A DNA stretch of 64,000 nucleotides, taken from the NCBI RefSeq assembly GCF_030499535.1, contig NZ_JASTLB010000001.1, positions 2,666,001-2,730,000 on the forward strand, read 5' to 3'. Below are positions 43,452-51,486 of the stretch, piece by piece. Each line of letters starts with the position of its first letter. Within the stretch, counting starts at the first letter, position 1. The notes beneath the pieces were generated by a model that worked only from the letters and a program-made list of their open reading frames with translations, was not told the DNA's origin and did not search any database. The position numbers and the translations under genes are program-made. The DNA is from Streptomyces sp. TG1A-8 (GTDB lineage Bacteria > Actinomycetota > Actinomycetes > Streptomycetales > Streptomycetaceae).

Positions 43452-43694
43452 ATGACGGCCCCCACCCCTGATGCCGACGGGCACACCGTCTCGCCCGATG
43501 CCGGCGCCCTGGTGGTCGACCGGCGGAGCGGCAAGGTGGGCGTGGTGATGGGGCATGTGGGGCCGCACGTGCAGCTTCGGCCGCCGCGCGGTGGCCGGGA
43601 GTGGGACGTGCCACCCGAGGACGTACGTACGCCGACTCCGACGGAGGAGTTGAGCGCGAAGGTGGCCGTGGCCAACCGGAGGTGGGGACGGTGA
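43452..43694 (+). CDS. Small AICE protein of unknown function
   Basis: 80 aa from the ATG at 43452 (TAPTPDADGHTVSPDAGALV); upstream starts exist in the same frame. Beta-rich, with VVDRRSGKVGVVMGHVGPHV QLRPPRGGREWDVPPEDV, a pattern seen in small KOW/SH3-like proteins of Streptomyces elements. The function is unknown. It overlaps the next gene by GTGA. Confidence 0.65.
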   Translation: MTAPTPDADGHTVSPDAGALVVDRRSGKVGVVMGHVGPHVQLRPPRGGREWDVPPEDVRTPTPTEELSAKVAVANRRWGR

Positions 43695-43927
43695 CCCCTC
43701 GCTCGGTCCTGCGCTACGAGACCTGGACGCTCCAGCCCGACCGCGAGCCGGACGCGGAGCCGGTCCTGTACGCGATGCAGTGCGCCGTGGACGGAGAGAC
43801 CTCACCGACAAGCGAGGACTTCGCCGAACCGCAGGACTGGGTGCTGCGGCACTGCGGTCAGAACCCGTCGCACCACACCTACCGGGAGATCATCACCCGC
43901 CCCTGGCGGACCTGGCGCCAGACGTGA
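43691..43927 (+). CDS. Small AICE protein of unknown function
   Basis: 78 aa from a GTG overlapping the previous stop. Notable residues are RYETWTLQPDREPDAEPVLY, MQCAVDGE and HCGQNPSHHTYREIITRPWR; the Cys/His pattern (C...HCG....HH) could bind a metal. It belongs to a type of short protein frequent in Streptomyces regulator neighbourhoods. No function assigned. Confidence 0.65.
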   Translation: MTPRSVLRYETWTLQPDREPDAEPVLYAMQCAVDGETSPTSEDFAEPQDWVLRHCGQNPSHHTYREIITRPWRTWRQT

Positions 43928-44082
43928 GCCACTCTCCTCGCCCAGGCGCCGCACCGCGCTGACCCACCCGACTCCCGTCCCTGCCGGGCGCAGCCGATCG
44001 AGGCTCCCCCGCACTCGTCAGCCCCGGCAGGGACGGGCCCTCACCTGCGTGCCGGGCCCATGGTCATGAGGTTCTGGCCTCT

Positions 44083-44463
44083 GCCACAGAAAGTCAGCCA
44101 CGACGGCGGGCGTGCCGACCGATCACCCGCCACGTGTGTCTCGCTCAACCCCGCACCGGCATCAGCCCAGTTATCTCCATCGTCACGGCCCCCAGCCAGG
44201 CAGCAAGCATGGGCGTCCGGGACGGCGCAAGCCCGCCGGGCGTCCTCTCAGGTGCCCGGCCAGTCTGCTGCTGAGCGGTCGGACCGGGGCTTCCGATTGG
44301 TAGTCCGGCCTACGCTCCCGGGCTCTGCGCGCCGAGTGGTCGGCGGCCGTCGCCAGCGGGGCGGCAGACAGGAGCGGGCGGCGGTCACCGACCGCCGACG
44401 CGCGGCGGCCCGCGTCAGCGGGACGCCCTTGATCAAGTAAAGAAACTCTGAACAGCTCACCCC
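44083..44463. other. Conserved non-coding region shared with element C (candidate clt, structured RNA or terminator complex)
   Basis: About 380 bp closely similar to 57229-57677 although neither codes for protein. It contains GGCGGG...CCCGCC near its start and a nested stem at 44374-44413: outer GCGGGC/GCCCGC, inner GGCGGTC-ACC-GACCGCC. In element C the inner stem is GGCGGCC/GGCCGCC, a compensatory change. It lies just downstream of the GntR gene. A transfer locus (clt) recognised by TraB is one possibility. Confidence 0.6.
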
Positions 44464-44497
44464 GTCCAACCCACCGGCCGGGCTGCCGGGTCGCTGG

Positions 44498-45367
44498 TCA
44501 GGACCGCCGTTGCCGGCGCTTCTTCGATTCGGCCAGTGCGGCTTCGAGTTTCTCGCGCGGCGATGCGTCCGAGTCGGCGTCGGCGTCATGGAGGGGGGGC
44601 AGGAACAGGCCGCGTCGGCTTGTCTCGCGTTTGATCTTCCGGCGCTCGTTGAAGATCCGTTGGTGTTCCTCACGGATCGTGGCCCATCGCTGGTCGAGTT
44701 CTGCTTCCCGTGCCAGGAGCTCGTCATCGGTGAGGTCGGCGAAGTCGGCGGCGGCTGCGCGGGCCTCGCGGGCGATCTCTTCCCGTAGCAGGTAGTTCGT
44801 GATCGGCCCGTGGTGCTTGCCCGGTTCCGGGGTCTGGCGCACGAAGACACCGCGGCCCTTGACCGAGTACACGAGTCCTTCCTGCTTGAGGCTTCGGTAG
44901 GCGTTCTGCGCGGTGGAGTTGGCTACTTGGAAGCGCTCTTGGATCTCACGGGCGGGCGGGAGCTGGGAGCCCGGAGGGTAGGTGCCTTCTGCGATGTCGC
45001 GGCGGAGGAAGTCGGCGACCTGAACGTAGGGCGGGCGGCTGTCGTCGTTGCGGATGAGGTCGGCCGGCCAGTCCGGGCCTGACTCCTCTCCGTCTTCGTC
45101 CGCTGGGGAGTCCGGGGCATCGCTCCCGCTGTCCGTCGAGCTCACGAAGCTGCCCCGGCCGAGTTGGGAGTAGACCAGCCCTTCCTGTTTGAGGACCCGC
45201 AGGGCGTTCTGGACGGTGGAGCTGGAGACGCCGAACCGCTCGCCGAGCACGTTCGCCGAGGGCAGTCGCTCGCCCGATGTGAACTCGCCGGTCAGAATCG
45301 CGTCCCGCAGGGCAGCAGCGGCCTGGAGATACGGCGGTCGGGAGTCCTCGTCCAAGGGCAGGGTCAT
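44498..45367 (-). CDS. Tandem two-domain GntR-family regulator (KorSA-like), element B
   Basis: 289 aa. It has two complete GntR winged helices: residues ~8-75 (LQAAAALRDAILTGEFTSGE RLPSANVLGERFGVSSSTVQ) and ~112-180 (VQVADFLRRDIAEGTYPPGS QLPPAREIQERFQVANSTAQ). A charged, probably coiled-coil tail follows (REEIAREARAAAADFADLTD). Single-domain KorSA of pSAM2 represses the element's activator and itself; this protein sits in the matching place, divergent from the small-gene/traB operon, and may bind two operators at once. Confidence 0.88.
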   Translation of the reverse strand: MTLPLDEDSRPPYLQAAAALRDAILTGEFTSGERLPSANVLGERFGVSSSTVQNALRVLKQEGLVYSQLGRGSFVSSTDSGSDAPDSPADEDGEESGPDWPADLIRNDDSRPPYVQVADFLRRDIAEGTYPPGSQLPPAREIQERFQVANSTAQNAYRSLKQEGLVYSVKGRGVFVRQTPEPGKHHGPITNYLLREEIAREARAAAADFADLTDDELLAREAELDQRWATIREEHQRIFNERRKIKRETSRRGLFLPPLHDADADSDASPREKLEAALAESKKRRQRRS

Positions 45368-45544
45368 GACCCCACGGTATCGCCTGCCCGGTAGGTCGCT
45401 ACGGACAGATCACTGTGCTTCCCGCCTGATCGCCCACCCACCTCATCGGTTTCACAACTTCATCGGGGTTGCAAGTTCTGCGATTATCTCCCTATGCTCA
45501 TGCCGAGCCGATCAAGCGGCTCCATCGAACGAGGATGTGATGGC
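45368..45544. promoter_or_regulatory. Divergent promoter/operator region between GntR and the transfer operon, element B
   Basis: It has two TTCATCGG/CTCATCGG-type direct repeats near 45440-45466 and an AGCCG...CGGCT inverted repeat around GATCAAG (45506-45521). The GATCAAGCGGCTCCAT segment is conserved in the same place in element C. Binding by the GntR protein is likely but unproven. Confidence 0.45.
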
Positions 45545-45898
45545 ATGGCCATGACTCGAATCCGGGTTGCTCTGCTGCCGTCGGCGGTGTGCATCGCGGG
45601 CACCGAACCGGCGCTGAAGATCAAGGACCAGCAGACCGGGGAGGTCGCCACCGACCGGGAGACCGGCGCGTCGCTGTACACGGTGACCGTGATGCTCATG
45701 GAGGACGGTCGCGCCGAAGTCCTGAAGATCACCGTCCCGGAGACGGGCCTTGCGGCCGGGCTGAAGCCGGGGGCGATGGTGCGGCCGGTGGACCTTTTCG
45801 CGACCCCGTGGGCGCGGATCTTCAACGGTCAGCTCTCCGACGGCGTCGCCTACCGGGCTTCCCGCCTGGAACTGGTGACGGTGGAGGCGAACCAGTGA
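45545..45898 (+). CDS. Small conserved AICE protein (SCO3933-like type), element B
   Basis: 117 aa from the ATG at 45545, with GAGG ten bases upstream; ATG 45551 is an alternative. Beta-rich: RIRVALLPSAVCIAGTEPAL KIKDQQTGEVATDRETGASL, LFATPWARIFNGQLSDGVAY. Conserved at the head of transfer operons in Streptomyces elements, with no established role. Almost identical to the element C copy at 58728. Overlaps the next gene by GTGA. Confidence 0.78.
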   Translation: MAMTRIRVALLPSAVCIAGTEPALKIKDQQTGEVATDRETGASLYTVTVMLMEDGRAEVLKITVPETGLAAGLKPGAMVRPVDLFATPWARIFNGQLSDGVAYRASRLELVTVEANQ

Positions 45899-46083
45899 CC
45901 CGCTTCGAACGCCACCTGTCGGAGCGGGAGTTGTCCTCGCTCCGGCCCCTGCCTGATACGGAAGGCAAGGCCACCTTCGCCGTCTCGGCTGCCGTGCTCG
46001 ATGTCCTCGGCCTGGCCCCGGAACAGGCGGCCTACCTCGACCTGGGCGACGTGTTCCGCCTGATACGCGAAGAGGGGGCCTGA
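45895..46083 (+). CDS. Very small AICE protein, element B
   Basis: 62 aa from a GTG overlapping the previous stop. Helical with no known motif (ERELSSLRPLPDTEGKATFA, LGDVFRLIREEGA). The C copy at 59078 is recognisably related (LRPLPGTEGKATLSAS), which supports it as a real gene. It ends 1 bp before the traB-like start. Confidence 0.72.
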   Translation: MTRFERHLSERELSSLRPLPDTEGKATFAVSAAVLDVLGLAPEQAAYLDLGDVFRLIREEGA

Positions 46084-46084
46084 C

Positions 46085-47476
46085 ATGGAAGCCATCACGG
46101 GATACGCCTCGTACGCGCTGCCGATCACTACGGCGCTCATCGGTGTGTGGCTGGTGTGGACGGTGGTGCGCTACGTGCGGGCCGACAAGGGCACGCGGGT
46201 CAGCATGCGGCAGGCCGTCCGGGTCCGCTGGGGCTGGGTACGCCTCGCGCGGATGGCCGGACTGACGGTCACCGACAAGACCCCGAGCCTGCTCACGCAG
46301 ATCACCGCCCAGAAGGACAGTCCCCCGCCCGCTCCCCGGATCCTGACGCCGAAGATCAAGGTCAAGCCCGACCAGTACGGCGTGATCGTGCAGGCCCGGA
46401 CGCTGCCACAGGTCGGACTGGAGGAGTACCAGAAGTCGGCGCGGTTCCTGGCGGACGCCTGGCGGTGCACGCGGGTCTCCGTGCTGCCGGACGGCCCCGG
46501 CAAGGTGCTGATCCGGGGCGTGCGCTCCGATCCGCTGACCACGCCGACCCGCCATCGGCCCACCGGCCGCCCGCTCGCGGACCTGACGCGCTGGGAGCTG
46601 GGAGTGGACGAGTACGCCGCCCGGGTGTGCGTGTCCCTGGCCAACGTGCCCGGAGTGACGGTGGCCGGCGTCCCGGGTGCGGGCAAGACCTCGGGGGTCA
46701 ACAAGTTCGTCTGCGACTTCGCACCGTCCCCGGCCGTGCAGATCGCGACTGCGGACGGAAAGGTGTCACGGGCCTCGGAGGGCGACTATGCCGACCTGGT
46801 CAAGCGGATGTTCGCGTTCTGCGGCGACGACCTCGACGAGGCGAACGCGCTGTTCAAGCGCCTGGTGGAGCTGCGCAAGCGGCGCTCGGCGACCATCCGG
46901 GACGTGCTGGGCGTGAAGAACATGTGGCACGTCGCCCCCTCTCCGGAGTGGCCGCTCACGGTCCTGATCATCGATGAGGCGCACACGTTCTTCCGCGAGT
47001 ACAAGGGCAGCGACGCCACCACGAAGCGCTTGGCCGCGTTGACGGCGGAGAATGCCCGGCTGGTGGAGGACCTGGTCAAGAAGGGCCGCAGTGTCGGCAT
47101 TCTGGTGATCCTGATCAGCCAGAAGACCACCGGGGATGCGATCCCCACCTTCATCCGCGACGTGTGCCCCATCGGGCTGTCCTTCGCGCAGAAGACGGTG
47201 GAGGCCGCGGTGGCCGCGCTGGGTGAGGACATCCGCAACTGGCCCGACGCCAGCCCGGTCACCTTGCAGGACCCCGCCTACGTCGGCGTCGCGGTCATGG
47301 CGATGCAGGGCCGCCCCGGCTACACCCGCATCCGCACCCCCTACGTCTCGGATGCCGATGCCGCCCGCATCGCCGAGGAGACCTCGCACCTGACCGCCGA
47401 CCCGGATCTGTGCCTGGACGCCCTTCTCCGTAAGACCGGCCGGACGGCAGTGTCCACGCCCTCGCTCACCAAGTGA
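46085..47476 (+). CDS. traB: TraB/TraSA-like FtsK-type DNA translocase, element B
   Basis: 463 aa. One or two N-terminal membrane helices (ALPITTALIGVWLVWTVVRY) precede the motor domain, with Walker A VAGVPGAGKTSGVNKFV near residue 200, Walker B TVLIIDEAHTFFREYKGSD and the later LVILISQKTTGDAIP. Such proteins alone move double-stranded plasmid or AICE DNA between mycelial cells, recognising clt repeats through a C-terminal wHTH. Here the C-terminus is short. It follows the small genes and precedes the spdB-like gene. Confidence 0.85.
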   Translation: MEAITGYASYALPITTALIGVWLVWTVVRYVRADKGTRVSMRQAVRVRWGWVRLARMAGLTVTDKTPSLLTQITAQKDSPPPAPRILTPKIKVKPDQYGVIVQARTLPQVGLEEYQKSARFLADAWRCTRVSVLPDGPGKVLIRGVRSDPLTTPTRHRPTGRPLADLTRWELGVDEYAARVCVSLANVPGVTVAGVPGAGKTSGVNKFVCDFAPSPAVQIATADGKVSRASEGDYADLVKRMFAFCGDDLDEANALFKRLVELRKRRSATIRDVLGVKNMWHVAPSPEWPLTVLIIDEAHTFFREYKGSDATTKRLAALTAENARLVEDLVKKGRSVGILVILISQKTTGDAIPTFIRDVCPIGLSFAQKTVEAAVAALGEDIRNWPDASPVTLQDPAYVGVAVMAMQGRPGYTRIRTPYVSDADAARIAEETSHLTADPDLCLDALLRKTGRTAVSTPSLTK

Positions 47477-47512
47477 TCCAGAACAGCACGCGACAGAAGG
47501 GAGGTTGAGGTC

Positions 47513-48262
47513 ATGGCGGAGGAACGGTTCACCCGGCGCACCGTGACCGTGGTCATGGCGGTCATCGCGGCCCTGGCCTTCGTCTTCTCCTTCGGCAACG
47601 TCTGGGCGCTCGCCCTGCGCCTCGGTGTCCCCCGCCCGATCGCACCGCTGATCGCGCCCATGGTGGATCTGTCCGTCGTCGGGCTCCTGGTCGCCCTGCG
47701 GTTCCTGGCCATGCGCGGCGTACCCAAGGCGGAGTTGCGGTCCGGTACCCGGCTGCTGCACCTGTGCGGGCTGCTCACCCTCGCACTGAACACCGCCGAA
47801 CCGCTGCTGACCGGACGCTACGGCCGGGCTTGCCTGGACACCGTCGCCCCGCTCCTGCTCCTCGGCTGGGGCCACGTCGGCCCCGCCTTCCTCGCCCAGT
47901 TCCACACCCCCACCCACCCCGTCCCGCAGCTGGAGGCCGTACCCACCACTGTCCCCAAGCCGGTGCCCGACGAGGCACCCGCCCCCGAATCGGCACCCCC
48001 GACTCTCATCCCGGACGTCGTTACCGCCCCGGCCGAGGAATCGCAGCCCGCCCCGGCTCCGGCCGCGGCTCTGCCCGTCACCGTCGCGAAGACGGCTCGA
48101 CCCGCCTCTGGCCCGGCCCTGCCGACTGCCCTGCTGGACGCGGCCCGGCGCATCGCAGATACCCACCGCACCGAGCACGAAGCGCCGATCACAGCAGCCC
48201 AGTTGGGGACTCGCATGGGCGTCGCCCTGCCGGTGGCCACCGCCGCCCTCGCTCAGCTCTGA
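47513..48262 (+). CDS. SpdB-like membrane protein (DUF2637), element B
   Basis: 249 aa. Four membrane helices in the first ~130 residues (TVTVVMAVIAALAFVFSFGN, LIAPMVDLSVVGLLVALRFL, LLHLCGLLTLALNTAEPLLT, VAPLLLLGWGHVGPAFLAQF) form the DUF2637 pattern. A Pro/Ala-rich linker and a C-terminal HTH-like segment (ARRIADTHRTEHEAPITAAQ LGTRMGVALPVATAALAQL) follow. Spd proteins promote intramycelial spread of elements. It has a GGGAGG ribosome site. Confidence 0.82.
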   Translation: MAEERFTRRTVTVVMAVIAALAFVFSFGNVWALALRLGVPRPIAPLIAPMVDLSVVGLLVALRFLAMRGVPKAELRSGTRLLHLCGLLTLALNTAEPLLTGRYGRACLDTVAPLLLLGWGHVGPAFLAQFHTPTHPVPQLEAVPTTVPKPVPDEAPAPESAPPTLIPDVVTAPAEESQPAPAPAAALPVTVAKTARPASGPALPTALLDAARRIADTHRTEHEAPITAAQLGTRMGVALPVATAALAQL

Positions 48263-48329
48263 GCCCGGCCCTCACCAGCGGCACCCCCTCGCTCAGCCCC
48301 ACGCCCGTCCATGGGCCTGGTTCGTCATG

Positions 48330-48379
48330 CCCCAAGCAGCACCAACACACCTCCGCACCTGGCTGGTTGCTGCTCGGGG
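48330..48379 (+). promoter_or_regulatory. Conserved stem-loop in the repSA leader, element B
   Basis: CCCCAAGCAGCACCAAC (48330-48346) pairs with GTTGCTGCTCGGGG (48366-48379). The same structure occurs in element C (61557-61606). It lies 32 bp before the rep ATG; it may attenuate or time replication-gene expression. Confidence 0.5.
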
Positions 48380-48411
48380 CCGCCCACCCGAACTGAAGGG
48401 ACACGCCCCGA

Positions 48412-49842
48412 ATGGTCACCCTGGACCTGCGCCACGTGGCAAGCCCCGCCGTACGGGACCTGCTTCAGCTAGTCAACCAACCCGACTTCGACCGGACACG
48501 GCAGCAGATCGAACGCCTCGGCGGCTGCACCGAACCCGTCCGCCTGAACGGCCACACCACCACCCTCAACACGACGACCGGGGAGGTGCTGCGCTCCTAC
48601 AGCTCCGCCGAGGAGCCCACGGGCAGTCTGCTCACCCCGTGCGGCAATCGCCGCTCCTCGCGCTGCCCGGCCTGCTCCCGCCTCTACGCCGCCGACACCT
48701 ACCACCTCATCCGCGCCGGCCTCTCCGGCGGCAAGACTGTCCCCGACACCGTCCGCACCCACCCCCGCGTCTTCGCCACCCTCACCGCACCCTCCTTCGG
48801 CCCCGTCCACAACCGCCCCGACGCACGGCCCTGCCGCTGCGGCACCCGCCACGACTCAACGGATCCGCTGCTCGGTACGCCGCTCAATCCGGCGACGTAC
48901 GACTACACGGGCGCAGTCCTCTTCAACGCCCACGCCTCCGCCCTGTGGGCCCGCTTCACCACCTACCTGCGCCGCGAGCTCGCCGCCCGGCTCGGCCTCA
49001 CCCAGAAGGCCGCCCGCGCCGTACTGCGGGTGTCCTTCGCCAAGGTCGCCGAGTACCAGAAGCGCGGCCTGGTCCACTTCCACGCCGTGATCCGACTCGA
49101 CGGCCCCGACGGCAGCACCCAGTCCCCGCCCCCGTACGCCACCGTCGCCGTGCTCACGGACGCCATCCGCGCCGCCGCGCCACGCGCCCGCATCTCCGTC
49201 GACTCCGACGCGGTCGGGGAACGCGAACTTGGCTGGGGCCAGCAGCTCGACGTGCGCGAGATCGCCGCCTTCGGCACCGACACCGAATTCAGCGATCAGG
49301 CCGTGGCCGCCTACGTGGCGAAGTACGCCACCAAGTCCGCCGACGCCTCCGGCACCCTCGACCGCGCCCTGTTCTGCCGCCCCTGCCAGGGACGCGGCGC
49401 CACCCTCCTGCCCCACGGGACCCCGCTTCCGTGCAGCGCGTGCGACGGCACCGGGCAGGCCCGGCCGTTGCCCCGCCTCGTCGTCGCCCGGCACGTCCGG
49501 CAGATGATCCGCACCTGCTGGGAGCTGGGCCGCCTGCCGGAGTTCGCCGATCTCAAGCTCTGGAAGTGGGCGCACATGCTCGGCTTCCGGGGTCACTTCT
49601 CCACCAAGTCCCGTTCCTACTCCGTCACGCTCGGCGCGCTGCGCGACGCCCGCCGCGCCTGGCGTACCGAACAGGCCCGCGCCCACGCCGGCCTTCCCGA
49701 ACCCGACCCGACGACCACTCTCGTCATCGGCCACTGGGACTACCTCGGCTCGGGCTACAGCCCCGGCGCGAACCTCCTCGCCGCCGCTGTATGGCACCGC
49801 AGGGAACTGGACCGGCAGTTCACGGCCGAAGGGGGCTGCTGA
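48412..49842 (+). CDS. RepSA-family rolling-circle replication initiator, element B
   Basis: 476 aa from the ATG at 48412. An N-terminal Cys-rich motif (LLTPCGNRRSSRCPACSRLY) is followed by the HUH metal site LVHFHAVIRLDGPDG near residue 220, the catalytic tyrosine motif VAAYVAKYATKSAD, and a second Cys cluster (LFCRPCQGRGATLL ... PCSACDGTGQA), possibly zinc-binding. It should nick the element's double-strand origin and start rolling-circle replication after excision. The stop overlaps the xis ATG. Confidence 0.9.
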   Translation: MVTLDLRHVASPAVRDLLQLVNQPDFDRTRQQIERLGGCTEPVRLNGHTTTLNTTTGEVLRSYSSAEEPTGSLLTPCGNRRSSRCPACSRLYAADTYHLIRAGLSGGKTVPDTVRTHPRVFATLTAPSFGPVHNRPDARPCRCGTRHDSTDPLLGTPLNPATYDYTGAVLFNAHASALWARFTTYLRRELAARLGLTQKAARAVLRVSFAKVAEYQKRGLVHFHAVIRLDGPDGSTQSPPPYATVAVLTDAIRAAAPRARISVDSDAVGERELGWGQQLDVREIAAFGTDTEFSDQAVAAYVAKYATKSADASGTLDRALFCRPCQGRGATLLPHGTPLPCSACDGTGQARPLPRLVVARHVRQMIRTCWELGRLPEFADLKLWKWAHMLGFRGHFSTKSRSYSVTLGALRDARRAWRTEQARAHAGLPEPDPTTTLVIGHWDYLGSGYSPGANLLAAAVWHRRELDRQFTAEGGC

Positions 49843-50066
49843 TGGCCTCGCCCCCGCCCGCCGTCCTCCACGCGGATGCGGGCCGGGCTCCGGAGTTGCT
49901 GACGGTTCCCCAGGTCATGGCCCGCCTCCAGCTCGGCCGCTCCGCCGTCTACGACCTTCTCCGCACCGGCCAGCTCGCCTCGATCACCCTCGGCCGCTCC
50001 CGTCGCATCCCCACCCACGCCCTCACCGACTTCATCCACGCTCGCCTCGAACAGGAAGCCGCCTGA
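49842..50066 (+). CDS. xis: Excisionase (Xis), element B
   Basis: 74 aa starting at an ATG that shares its A with the rep stop. After a variable ~17-residue start comes the conserved HTH (ELLTVPQVMARLQLGRSAVY DLLRTGQLASITLGRSRRIP), nearly identical to the A and C copies. Directs excision together with Int. Stop/start overlap with int. Confidence 0.9.
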   Translation: MASPPPAVLHADAGRAPELLTVPQVMARLQLGRSAVYDLLRTGQLASITLGRSRRIPTHALTDFIHARLEQEAA

Positions 50067-51373
50067 TGACCACGCCCCGCGACACCCCCGTCTCCCGCCG
50101 TACCCGAGCCAACGGAGACGGCACGATCTACCAGCGCAAGGACGGCCGTTGGGAGGCCGCCGGATACGTCCTCGCGCCGGGCAATACCCGTCGCCGCGTC
50201 CGCGTCTACGACACCACCCGCAAGGAAGCCCTGGCCAAGCTCACCGAGAAGATCGCGGCCAGCAACCGCGGCCTCCCCGTACCGTCCGCGCAGGGCAGCG
50301 TGGCCGCGTACCTGACGTACTGGCTGGAGAACGTCGCCATCCACCACCTGCGAGAGAACACGTACACCCGCTACACCGCAGTCGCCGGGCTCTACCTCAT
50401 CCCCGGCCTCGGACGGAAGAAGGTCGCAAAGCTCACCGCCAAAGACGTCCGCACCTGGCTCAACCAGCTCCGCACCACCTGCCAGTGCTGCACTCGCCGC
50501 CTCGACGCCGGCCGAGATAAGCCCCGCTGCTGCGCCGCCGGAAACTGCTGTTCCAAGCGGCTCTCGCCCCTGACCCTGGCCTACGTCCACTCCGTCCTCA
50601 AGTCCGCCCTGGAGCACGCGGTACGAGAGGAGGAGATCCCGCGCAACGTCGCCCGCAACGTCCGCATCGGCACACCCCGGCCCCGACGCTTCGAACCCCT
50701 CACCGCCGGAGAAGCCCGGCAGTTGCTCGCCGCCGCCCAGGGCCACCGGCTGCACGCGCTGTTCGAACTCGCCCTCCACACCGGACTCCGCAAGGGCGAG
50801 CTCCTTGGCCTGCGCTGGGAGGACCTCGACCTCGACGCGGGCACCGCCGCCATTCGCCGCACCCTGCAGCGAACCGCCGCAGGCGGGCTCACCACGCTGC
50901 CCACCAAGACGCGGGCCTCCGAGCGCCGCATCGCCCTCCCCACCCGCTGCGTCCAGTCGTTGAAGCTCCACCACGAACAGCAGAAGCGCGAGCGTGAGGC
51001 CGCGGGCACCACATGGCAGCACGACGGGCACGTGTTCACCACAGCGCAGGGTCGACCGATCGACCCGACCAACCTCACCCGCGCCTTCATCACGGTCCTC
51101 CACAAGGCCGGCCTCCGCCGCATTCGCTTCCACGACCTCCGCCACTCGACCGCCACCCTGCTCCTGGAACAGGGCGTCGAACTCGTCGTGATCAAGGAAC
51201 TCCTCGGCCACGCCCACATCGGCGTCACCGCCACCGTCTACGCCCACGTCCGACTCCGCCTCCAGCGCGACGCCATCAACACCCTCAGCACCGCACTCGG
51301 CAGCCCGGAGACCGCCGAGACGGCAAGCGGCGACGGCGACGAACCGCCGCCCTGCGCCGCCCTCGTCCGCTGA
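50066..51373 (+). CDS. int: Tyrosine-recombinase integrase, element B
   Basis: 435 aa. It has the arm-binding domain (GDGTIYQRKDGRWEAAGYVL), the Cys-rich insertion in the core-binding domain (CQCCTRRLDAG ... RCCAAGNCCSK), and catalytic residues in HTGLRKGELLGLRWEDLDLD, HDLRHSTATLLLEQG and LLGHAHIGVTATVYAHV. It is closely related to the A and C integrases, with a longer acidic C-terminal tail. All catalytic residues are present. By my model it recombines at the 30-bp HINT-coding core. Confidence 0.93.
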   Translation: MTTPRDTPVSRRTRANGDGTIYQRKDGRWEAAGYVLAPGNTRRRVRVYDTTRKEALAKLTEKIAASNRGLPVPSAQGSVAAYLTYWLENVAIHHLRENTYTRYTAVAGLYLIPGLGRKKVAKLTAKDVRTWLNQLRTTCQCCTRRLDAGRDKPRCCAAGNCCSKRLSPLTLAYVHSVLKSALEHAVREEEIPRNVARNVRIGTPRPRRFEPLTAGEARQLLAAAQGHRLHALFELALHTGLRKGELLGLRWEDLDLDAGTAAIRRTLQRTAAGGLTTLPTKTRASERRIALPTRCVQSLKLHHEQQKREREAAGTTWQHDGHVFTTAQGRPIDPTNLTRAFITVLHKAGLRRIRFHDLRHSTATLLLEQGVELVVIKELLGHAHIGVTATVYAHVRLRLQRDAINTLSTALGSPETAETASGDGDEPPPCAALVR

Positions 51374-51374
51374 C

Positions 51375-51397
51375 GTTGCCGTCAACTACTGCCGTCA
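51375..51397 (+). repeat. Paired GTTGCCGTC/CTGCCGTC repeats after int B
   Basis: GTTGCCGTCAACTACTGCCGTCA begins 2 bp after the int stop, using the same units as at 39911, 41949 and 52736; candidate arm-binding sites of the integrase. Confidence 0.55.
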
Positions 51398-51404
51398 TGG
51401 CCCA

Positions 51405-51434
51405 CGGGAGCCCCACCTACGGGGCTCCCGTTTT
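51405..51434 (+). terminator. Rho-independent terminator after int B
   Basis: CGGGAGCCCC (51405-51414) and GGGGCTCCCG (51421-51430) around a 6-nt loop, followed by TTTT. Confidence 0.88.
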
Positions 51435-51486
51435 GCTTTAGCGATTTACAGGTCAACTCACGTCGACACCCGGCATGTAGCGCATA

